Assembly: GCA_900754955.1 (NCBI GenBank)
Contig: CAAEEV010000002.1
Coordinates: 1 to 7,305, forward strand
From: Eggerthellaceae bacterium
GTDB lineage: Bacteria; Actinomycetota; Coriobacteriia; Coriobacteriales; Eggerthellaceae
DNA length: 7,305 bases
Reading direction: 5' to 3'
Below, in pieces: positions 1 through 6,800 of this stretch; position 1 is the stretch's first letter, and the number at the start of each line of letters is the position of its first letter. Position numbers and translations under genes: made by a program. The notes beneath the pieces are model-generated. The model was not told the origin of the DNA. It saw nothing but the letters and a program-made list of their open reading frames with translations, and ran no database searches.

Positions 1-24
1 ACCTCCAGCGCCCCGCAGCGTCAT
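1..24 (-). CDS. Possible start of a downstream gene, cut by the window edge
   Basis: An ATG on the minus strand at 22-24 lies 18 bp after the stop codon of the DUF47 gene and opens a frame reading M-T-L-R-G-A-G-G to the edge. A weak ribosome-binding sequence (AGAAG) sits about 7 bases upstream, inside the right half of the inverted repeat at 25-66. DUF47/PhoU-like genes are commonly followed by a Pit-family inorganic phosphate transporter gene, so that is the expected identity. Eight residues cannot show it, and this peptide does not resemble the start of a Pit protein I recognise. The true start may lie further downstream, outside the window. Confidence 0.3.
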
Positions 25-66
25 ACGATTCTTCTGAAGAACCTACAGGTTCTTCAGAAGAATCGT
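25..66. repeat. Perfect 20-bp inverted repeat spanning the stop codon of the DUF47 gene
   Basis: Arms at 25-44 and 47-66 are exact reverse complements with only two unpaired bases (45-46) between them. The minus-strand TAG stop (43-45) lies at the apex, and the last seven codons of the DUF47 gene form one arm. Each arm also contains its own 13-base near-palindrome (29-41 and 50-62) around a single central base, so the DNA can form one long hairpin or two short ones. A further palindrome (six-base arms, centre at 73) abuts it at 67-79. The stretch is much more AT-rich than its surroundings. Neither side has a T-run, so it is not a canonical intrinsic terminator. It could be an mRNA-stabilising hairpin, a weak bidirectional terminator or a protein-binding site. 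Confidence 0.85.
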
Positions 67-672
67 CGACATGATGTCGGCGGCATGCTCGCACGCGTCG
101 CAGCACTTCTCCATGCGCTCGTAGATGCGCGACCACACGAGCACGTGCATGATGTCGTCGTTCTCGACGGTATGCAGATGGCGCAGCACGTGCTTGTACA
201 GCTCGTCGGCCTCTTCCTCATACGAGTTGATGTCCATGATGAGCTGGCGGAACTTCTTCGACTTCTTGAAGTTGCGGAAGTCGGACATCGCCTTGTCGAG
301 CGCCTTGCACGAGCTCTTGATGAGCGCGGCGAAGCGCTGGGCGTCCTGCGGCATCGTCTTGATGTCGTACATGTACAGGTGCGACACCACGTCGTCGATG
401 TAGTCGAGCACGTTGTCGAGCGCATGCGCGAGCTCCACGATGTCCTCGCGATCGATCGGCGGCATGAAATCGACCGCGGCGCTCTTGAAGATGTCATGGT
501 TGATCTCGTCGCCGCGGCGCTCGAGGTCATGTACCTTGCCCATCGTGGCGACAAGGGCTTCCTCCTCGGCGTACACGTCAAGCGCCTCGATGAGCAGATC
601 GGCCTCGTCGACGCCGAGCACCGTCAGCTTCTCGTACGCGTTGAAGTAATCGAACTTGTGCTTCTTGGCCAT
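43..672 (-). CDS. DUF47 / PhoU-like phosphate-transport accessory protein
   Basis: This is a 209-residue cytoplasmic, all-helical protein of the DUF47 (PhoU-related) family, which usually runs about 205-215 residues. Family-type acidic metal-binding helices are visible: LERRGDEINHDI (about 50-61), PPIDREDIVELAHALDNVLD (71-90), EEEADELY (152-159) and ERMEKCCDACEHAADIM (185-201). No signal peptide or membrane segment is seen. PhoU proteins bind metal clusters and modulate phosphate uptake. The DUF47 branch is generally encoded next to a Pit transporter and thought to regulate it; that role is inferred here because the partner is outside the window. The frame stays open upstream to 810, but the start at 672 is chosen because AGGAG (683-687) lies 10 bases before it and the upstream residues are arginine/serine-rich and not family-like. 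It follows the hydrolase gene after 109 bp and may have its own promoter. Its 3' end lies within the inverted repeat at 25-66. Confidence 0.93.
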   Translation of the reverse strand: MAKKHKFDYFNAYEKLTVLGVDEADLLIEALDVYAEEEALVATMGKVHDLERRGDEINHDIFKSAAVDFMPPIDREDIVELAHALDNVLDYIDDVVSHLYMYDIKTMPQDAQRFAALIKSSCKALDKAMSDFRNFKKSKKFRQLIMDINSYEEEADELYKHVLRHLHTVENDDIMHVLVWSRIYERMEKCCDACEHAADIMSTILLKNL

Positions 673-781
673 GGCGTCCCTTCTCCTTTGCAAACGCTTC
701 GCCCTTGTACTGCATGACGCACAGCAGATCGGCAGAACGGCGAAGCTCGAAGGGCCCGCCGACGGCCGATGCGCGTGCGGG
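673..781 (-). other. 109-bp intergenic leader of the DUF47 gene, with possible stem
   Basis: This is the only gap over 25 bp between genes in the window. It holds the ribosome-binding site AAAGGAG (683-689 region) for the DUF47 gene. An 8-base complementary pair, 696-703 with 739-746 (GCTTCGCC/GGCGAAGC), has a 35-base loop, and its 3' arm ends about 8 bases before the ribosome-binding site in the transcript. A weaker 6-base pair (754-759 with 777-782) follows the hydrolase stop. I see no T-run for a terminator and no convincing -35/-10 pair. Whether the DUF47 gene is read through from upstream or has its own promoter cannot be settled from sequence alone. Confidence 0.4.
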
Positions 782-1456
782 CTATTCCTCCTCGTCGCCG
801 AAACGCGCAAACACGCGTCGGCGCTCGGCTCCGATCGTGGTGAGGCTGTTGTGCCCCGGCAGAACAGCCACGTCGTCGGGCAGCTTCGCCAGACGCTTGA
901 TCGACGCCTGCATGTCGCTCATCGAGCCACCGTTGAAATCGGTGCGGCCGACCGTGCCGGCGAACAGCGTGTCGCCCGACACAAGCACGGGCAGGCCGTC
1001 CGGGTGGTTTCCGAACTGGGGAATCATGAACAGGCAGATCGACCCGCGGCTGTGACCCGGCGTGCCGATGACCTTCCACTGCATGTTGCCCACGCGGAAC
1101 GTGTCCCCGTGGTTGACCTTGAAGTCGACCGGGCAGGGAGGCGCCTGCTTCGACGCAAGCGGATCGTCGGGGCTCTCGATGTGCGGCGCGTCGATGGCCG
1201 AGGCGATCACCGGCGCTCCCGTGCGCTCGCGCAGCTCCGCCGCCGCGCCCATGTGGTCATAGTGGGCGTGCGTGATCACGATGGCGTCGAGCGTTGCGCC
1301 GTCGAGCGCCGCGATGATGCGGTCAACGTCGCACGAGGGGTCGACCACCATCGTGCCTGCGCCGTCGGACAGGATATACACATTGTTCTGAAGCGGTCCG
1401 AGCACCTCGTACGACACGTCGATGCACAGGCCCTGAACCTCGTAGCTGCCGGCCAT
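782..1456 (-). CDS. Metallo-beta-lactamase-fold hydrolase (glyoxalase II-like)
   Basis: This 224-residue cytoplasmic protein has the complete zinc-ligand set of the MBL fold: H63-A-H65-Y-D67-H68 (THAHYDH), H135 in GTPGHS, D162 in SGDTLF and H202 in LPGHN. The N-terminal part has the usual NNVYIL and VVDPS strands, with an aspartate at 39. Spacing and length match the small glyoxalase-II-like hydrolases (about 200-230 residues) that lack the C-terminal helical domain of true hydroxyacylglutathione hydrolase. Likely activity is metal-dependent hydrolysis of a thioester or related ester; the substrate cannot be read from sequence. The ATG at 1454-1456 follows the rel stop by three bases, and AAAGG (1464-1468), inside the rel tail, is the ribosome-binding site 7 bases away, so translation is probably coupled to rel. 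Hydrolases of this type often follow rel in Gram-positive genomes (from memory). The C-terminus is acidic (GDEEE). The fold assignment is secure and the function is not. Confidence 0.93.
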   Translation of the reverse strand: MAGSYEVQGLCIDVSYEVLGPLQNNVYILSDGAGTMVVDPSCDVDRIIAALDGATLDAIVITHAHYDHMGAAAELRERTGAPVIASAIDAPHIESPDDPLASKQAPPCPVDFKVNHGDTFRVGNMQWKVIGTPGHSRGSICLFMIPQFGNHPDGLPVLVSGDTLFAGTVGRTDFNGGSMSDMQASIKRLAKLPDDVAVLPGHNSLTTIGAERRRVFARFGDEEE

Positions 1457-1459
1457 GGA

Positions 1460-3859
1460 CTAGCCTTTCTTCTTGCTGCTCTGCCCCGGCACCATGCGGT
1501 GGGCGTCGAACACGCCCTCGACGGCCGACAGGCTCTTGATCACGCGGTCGATGCCCGCCACATCCGACATCTGGAAGAGGAAGCGCATCTCCACCATGCC
1601 GTCGCGATGCGAGGCCGTCGAGCTCGACACCACGTTGGCGCCCAGCTCGGACAGCACGCGCGTCACGTCGAGCAGCAGGTTCATGCGGTCGACCGCCTCG
1701 ATGTAGATCTCCACCTGGTAGGTGGTGGCGTTCGCCGGCGAGCTCTCCCACGCCACGTCGATGATGCGCTCGGCGTGCTTCTTGAGCTCCACCGCGTTGG
1801 GGCAGTCGGCGCGGTGCACCGACACGCCACGGCCGCGCGTCACGAAGCCGAGGATCTCATCGCCCGGCACCGGATTGCAGCAGCGCGACAGGCGCACGAG
1901 TACGTCGTCGATGCCCTTCACCACGATGCCCGTGGAGGAGTGCGTCTCATGCCGCTTCGGGCGCCGCACGCTCGTAAGCATGGGCGGCATGAAATCGGTG
2001 GTGGTCGAGGCGCCGATGGCGGGCTTCTTCGAATCCTCCGTGCCCTTGTCCACGAGGATCTTCAGCAGGCGGTTCGCCACATGCTGCGCGCTCTCCTTGC
2101 CCGTGCCGATCTGCACGAACATGTCGTCGGCGTCCTTGAAGCCCATCGCCTCGGACACCTGCTTGATGGCCTTGGTCGACTGCGCGTTCGAGATGCCGAT
2201 GCCGTGCTTGCGCATCTCCTGCGCGAGCTTGTCGCGACCCTGCTGGATGTCGTCGGAGCGGCTCACCTTCGAGAAGTACGAGCGGATCTTCGAGCGCGCC
2301 GAGGGCGTCTTCACCATGCTGAGCCAGTCGCGCGAGGGACTCGCGCTCTTCAGCGTGAGGATCTCCACGCGGTCGGACTGCTGCAGCTGGTACGATAGCG
2401 GCACGATGACGCCGTTGACCTTCGCGCCCACGCAGTGGTTGCCCACCTCGGTGTGAATAGCGTAGGCGAAGTCGATCGGCGTCGACCCGGCGCGCAGGCT
2501 CATCGCGTCGCCACGCGGCGTGAACACGAACACCTCGTTGTTGTCGAGCGCGAGGTTGAGCGACTTGAGGAACTCGCGGGAGTCCTCCGTCTCGTCCTGC
2601 CAGTCCACCATCTCGCGCAGCCAGGCGAGCTGCTGGTCGAGCGCGTCGCTGCTCACCTTGCCGCCCTGCTCCTTGTAGCGCCAGTGCGCCGCCACGCCGT
2701 ACTCGCTCTGGCGGTGCATCTCCTCGGTGCGGATCTGCACCTCGAGCGGACGGCCCGCCGGCCCCATCACCGTGGTATGGAGGCTCTGGTACATGTTGAA
2801 CTTGGGCATGGCGATGTAGTCTTTGAAGCGGCCGGGCATCGGGTGCCACAGCGTGTGCACCGCGCCGAGCGCGGAGTAGCAGTCCTTCACCGACTTCACG
2901 ATGACGCGTACGGCGATGAGGTCGTAGATCTCCGAAAAGCCCTTCCCCTTCTTCGTCATCTTCTGATAGATGGAATAGAGGTGCTTGGGGCGCCCCATGA
3001 TCTGCGCTTGGATGCCCACCTTCTCCATCTCCTCACGGATGATGTCGATGACGTTCGACAGGTACTCCTCGCGATCGGTGCGCGACTCGGCAACCATGCG
3101 CGAGACCTGCTTGTATTTGTTGGGCTCGAGGTAGAAAAACGACAGATCCTCAAGCTCCCACTTGATGGAGTTGATGCCGAGGCGGTGCGCGATGGGCGCG
3201 TAGATCTCGAGCGTCTCGCGCGCCTTGAAGATGCGGCGGTCCTCGCGCAGCGCGGCGAGCGTGCGCATGTTGTGCAGGCGGTCGGCCAGCTTGATGACGA
3301 TGACGCGGATGTCCTTGCTCATCGCCACGAACATCTTGCGGATGGTGGCGACCTGCTTGTCGGAAAGGTTGTCGACCTCGATACGCGTGATCTTGGTAAC
3401 GCCCTCCACGAGCAGGCGCACCTGCGGCCCGAACTCGCGCTCGACGTCCTCAGCCGTCACGTCGGTGTCCTCGACGGTGTCGTGCAGCAGCGCCGCGCAG
3501 ATCGTCTCGACGTCCATGCGCAGATCGGACAGGATGATGCCCACCTCGATGGGATGGATGATGAACGGCTCGCCCGACTTGCGGCACTGGCCCTTGTGAG
3601 CGGCGTTGGCGAACTCGAAGGCGTGCGCGAGCATCGCCTGGTCCTCGTCGTTCATGTAAACGCTCGTGAACTGCTGCAGTTCCGCGAAGCGCTCCTCGGG
3701 CGTCTTCGTGCCGTGGTCGGTCTCAGAGCGCTTCATGCCCGGCACCACCGAACGCTCGGCTACGTAGGGCTGACCGAGCATCAGGTCGACCGTCTGCTTC
3801 GTCGCCGAGCTCTTGAGAGCCTTGCCGAGCATCTCCTCGTTATTTCGATCGGCGCACAT
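1460..3859 (-). CDS. rel: Bifunctional (p)ppGpp synthetase/hydrolase Rel (RelA/SpoT family)
   Basis: Rel transfers pyrophosphate from ATP to GDP/GTP to make (p)ppGpp and also hydrolyses it, setting the stringent response at the ribosome. The product is 799 residues. Order: N-terminal extension (1-~65); HD hydrolase with R93, H102, H126-D127, E130-D131, D193 and N197, the full hydrolase set; synthetase with RFKDY (344-348), YQSLHTT (357-363) and LEVQIRT (372-378) containing the probable catalytic E373; TGS (about 441-504); helical region; zinc-finger domain with C660, C661, H682 and C686; ACT/RRM (about 713-793). RFKD is the signature of bifunctional Rel, unlike the acidic variant of proteobacterial RelA. 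The start at 3859 is chosen for AGGAG at 3869-3873, 9 bases upstream. In-frame ATGs at 3884-3886 (overlapping the recJ stop as ATGA) and 3881-3883 are alternatives adding 8-9 residues. Full length, no frameshift. The 3' end is 3 bp from the hydrolase gene. Confidence 0.97.
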   Translation of the reverse strand: MCADRNNEEMLGKALKSSATKQTVDLMLGQPYVAERSVVPGMKRSETDHGTKTPEERFAELQQFTSVYMNDEDQAMLAHAFEFANAAHKGQCRKSGEPFIIHPIEVGIILSDLRMDVETICAALLHDTVEDTDVTAEDVEREFGPQVRLLVEGVTKITRIEVDNLSDKQVATIRKMFVAMSKDIRVIVIKLADRLHNMRTLAALREDRRIFKARETLEIYAPIAHRLGINSIKWELEDLSFFYLEPNKYKQVSRMVAESRTDREEYLSNVIDIIREEMEKVGIQAQIMGRPKHLYSIYQKMTKKGKGFSEIYDLIAVRVIVKSVKDCYSALGAVHTLWHPMPGRFKDYIAMPKFNMYQSLHTTVMGPAGRPLEVQIRTEEMHRQSEYGVAAHWRYKEQGGKVSSDALDQQLAWLREMVDWQDETEDSREFLKSLNLALDNNEVFVFTPRGDAMSLRAGSTPIDFAYAIHTEVGNHCVGAKVNGVIVPLSYQLQQSDRVEILTLKSASPSRDWLSMVKTPSARSKIRSYFSKVSRSDDIQQGRDKLAQEMRKHGIGISNAQSTKAIKQVSEAMGFKDADDMFVQIGTGKESAQHVANRLLKILVDKGTEDSKKPAIGASTTTDFMPPMLTSVRRPKRHETHSSTGIVVKGIDDVLVRLSRCCNPVPGDEILGFVTRGRGVSVHRADCPNAVELKKHAERIIDVAWESSPANATTYQVEIYIEAVDRMNLLLDVTRVLSELGANVVSSSTASHRDGMVEMRFLFQMSDVAGIDRVIKSLSAVEGVFDAHRMVPGQSSKKKG
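1464..1468 (-). promoter_or_regulatory. Ribosome-binding site of the MBL hydrolase gene, inside rel
   Basis: AAAGG on the minus strand, 7 bases before the ATG at 1454-1456. It lies in the last lysine/glycine codons of rel, just before the rel stop. Ribosomes finishing rel would be released next to the start, which supports translational coupling. Confidence 0.6.
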
Positions 3860-3868
3860 AACCCGCCT

Positions 3869-3873
3869 CTCCT
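3869..3873 (-). promoter_or_regulatory. Ribosome-binding site deciding the rel start
   Basis: AGGAG on the minus strand lies 9 bases before the ATG at 3857-3859, within a purine-rich run. It favours that ATG over the two tandem ATGs at 3881-3886, which have only a GGCGG-like sequence in front. The site lies in the 23-bp gap after the recJ stop. Confidence 0.65.
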
Positions 3874-3882
3874 CTCCGCGCA

Positions 3883-6800
3883 TCATCGACCGCCGCGCCA
3901 GTGGCGCGGCACAATCGGATGCGACACCCGCACGATGAGGCCCTGCGTATCGCAGCGCATGGCCCAATCGCGGAACGCTTCGAACACATCTCGTTCGTCA
4001 AGACCTTCACGATAACGCACCGAGTCGGTGAGCTCCACCTTGGCGGCGCCTTCGTTGACGCGAATCCAGCGAACGGTGCGGCCCGCCTGGTGCGACATGC
4101 GCGTGTCGATGAGCCCCAGCTCGCGGAACACCGCCACGCCGCATGCAGCCGAGCGCGGCGTGACCGCGTGCACGTCGTCGCTCGCCTGCGCGGCCAGATC
4201 GTCGTTCTCGATGCAGAAGTAGTCGCCCGGCGTCTGGCGCTGCAGCGCGCGCAGTTGGCGGTACACCTGCGCCATCACATCGTGGTCGGGCGTCATATCG
4301 GCAAGAATGCGCTGGTTGAGCGCCATGTCGCCGCGCCCGTAGAGCAGATGCACCGTGGCAGGCTGCCCGTCGCGGCCGGCACGCCCGCTCATCTGGTTGA
4401 ACTCCACCTCGTTGAACGGCATGTGGTAGAGCACCACGTGCCTGATGTTGGGAATGTCGACGCCCTCGCCGAAGGCCGAGGTGGCGACGAGCACCATGAG
4501 GTCGTCGTTGCGAAACAGCTCCTCGATGCGACGGCGCTCGCGGCGCGTGAGGGCGGCGTTGTAGAAGCCGATGAGCGGCGCCATCTGCGGAACGCGACGG
4601 CGCAGCGTGCGCGCGAGCGCCACCGACTGCTCGCGCGAGTTCACGTACACCACCGTTTTCTCGCCCGTTGCCACGAGGCGCGCGAGGTAGTCGTCGCGGT
4701 TCTTAATGTTGCGCTGGTCGTCAAGGCGCAGGTTGTCGCGCGCGGTCTCGTCGATGACGCTCTCGTCGAGCGGCAGCGTGGAGTCGATGCCGCTCGCCAC
4801 CTCGTCGGGCGCGGTCGCCGTCACTGCGAGCACCACCGGCGTGCCGAGGCGCGCGATGGCCATGCCGAGCTGAGTGTACGCCACGCGCTGGCCCGCCTTC
4901 GCGAGCCCGATGTGATGCGCTTCGTCGACCACCACGAACCCGATGCGCTTGCATGCCGCGATTTCGTCGACGTGGCAAGTCAGGTACTCGGGCGTGGTGA
5001 GCACGATGTCGACCGAACCGTCGGCGAGGCCCGCGTAGATGCGATCGCGCTCCTCCGGCAGGCTCTCGCCCGTGAGCACCGCGCACACGAGACCGAAGTC
5101 CTCGAGCGCTGCGGTGAGGTGGAACACCTGGTCGGCGATGAGCGCGCGCAGCGGGTACACGAACAGGCTCGCCTCGTGGTGCGTGAGCGCGCGCAGGGCG
5201 GCGAACACCTGGAACGTGAGCGACTTGCCGCGCCCCGTCGCCATGACGGCGAGCGTCGACTGCCCCGCGCGCAGACGATCGAGAATAGCGCGCTGCGAGG
5301 GGTGGAGCTCCTTGCGACCGATGATGGCGCGCACGATCGACTCCTCGAGCGCGTCGGGATCGCGCTGGGCGAGCGCCTCCCACCGCGCGCGACTCGCCTT
5401 GCGCTGCGTGAGGCGGTCGGCGTCCTCGTCTTCGCCGCGCTCGTGCTCGTCGCGGTCGGCTTTGGCGCACAGCTCCTCGTCGCTTTCCGCATACAGATCG
5501 GCGAAGAACGCCTGCGCTTCGGGGTTGAGACACGCCTCGAGCGCCCCGCAGCAGCGCGCGGGCGCGAGCGTTTCGAGCATGGCCTTCACCGAGCGACGGC
5601 CGCGCCATTCGTCGATCTGCACGGTGAACGCCGCATCGACCACGGAGTCGTTGTACAGAAGCATGTCGATGTAGCCGCAGTGGAACATGATGCCGTTCAC
5701 GGCGCTGCGCCCGTCGGAGAGCGTGCACGAGAAGTGATTCTTGCTCGCCCCCACCGCGCGGCAGTTCGTAAGCGTCACGTTGCGCGCAAGGAACATCGGC
5801 TGCGGGTTCTCCTGACCGAACGGCGCGAGCGCGTCGAGCATCGCCACCGTCTCAAGCGTGAGCTCGCCGAGCTCGACGCACGTGTCCACCTCGACCATCG
5901 GGTGGAACGCATCCTCGGGCAGCTGGTCCATGTAGGCGCAGAGGCGCTCGGCGAACGCCGGGAGGTTTTTCGTGGGCAGCGTCACGCCCACCGCCGCCTC
6001 GTGCCCGCCGAAGCGCGTAAGCAGGTCGGACGTCGACTCAACGGCGGCGAACAGGTTGACCGATCCCACCGAGCGGCCCGAGCCGCGCGCCTCGTCGCCG
6101 TCGATCGTGAACAGCAGCGACGGCACGCCGTACGCGTTGACGAGGCGGCTCGCCACGATGCCCTTCACGCCCTCGTGCCAGCCCTCGCCCGCCACCACGA
6201 GCGCACGCTGACCGTGGTACGTCTCGGCGGCGCGCTCTTTGGCGATCTCCGACAGCTCCGCCTCGATGGCGCGGCGCTGGTCGTTCACGGCCTCGAGCTG
6301 CTCGGCGAGCGCGCACGCCTCGTCGAAGCTGTCGCTCATGAGCAGGTCGAGCGCAAGCTGCGCGTCGCCCATGCGGCCCGCCGCGTTGAGGCGCGGAATG
6401 AGCGAGAAGCTCAGGTTCGTGGCGGTGAGCGGCTTGTCGCTCGCGCCCGTGACGCCCACGAGCGCCGCGATGCAGGGACGCGGCTTCGTGTTCATGTGCG
6501 CGAGGCCGTCAGCGACGAGCGCGCGGTTCTCCCCGCGCATGGGCATGAGGTCGGCCACCGTACCGAGCGTGGCGAAGTCGGTGTACGAGCGCCACAGGTG
6601 CGGATACCCCATGCGTGCGCCGAGGATCTGCACGAGCTTGAGCGCCACGCCCACGCCCGCCAGGATGGAGCTCTCGCACGCCGGGTCGAGCTTCGGATCG
6701 GCAACGGGCACGCCCTCGGGCACGAGGTCGGCCGCCTCGTGATGGTCGGTCACGGCCACGGGGATGCCGTCGGCCACAATGGCGGCCACTTCGTTTTTGC

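Noticed and set aside
25..66. Intrinsic terminator after the DUF47 gene
   Set aside because: The stem is long and perfect but has no T-run on either side, and another ATG follows directly, so I list it as an inverted repeat only.
713..715. Small upstream open frame starting M-Q-Y-K-G-E before the DUF47 gene
   Set aside because: It has no ribosome-binding site and runs out of frame into the DUF47 gene as an Arg-rich shadow.
754..782. Hairpin terminator directly after the hydrolase gene
   Set aside because: Only six paired bases with a 17-base loop and no T-run.
673..810. N-terminal extension of 46 residues on the DUF47 protein
   Set aside because: The extension is arginine/serine-rich, overlaps the end of the hydrolase gene and is not family-like; a good ribosome-binding site precedes the internal ATG at 670-672.
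656..2398. 580-residue plus-strand open frame across the hydrolase gene and part of rel
   Set aside because: It crosses two well-supported minus-strand genes and their junction, has the same His/Arg-rich antisense composition and shows no motif.
2435..4015. 526-residue plus-strand open frame opposite rel
   Set aside because: It is the antisense shadow of the HD and synthetase domains of rel, with no independent coding evidence.
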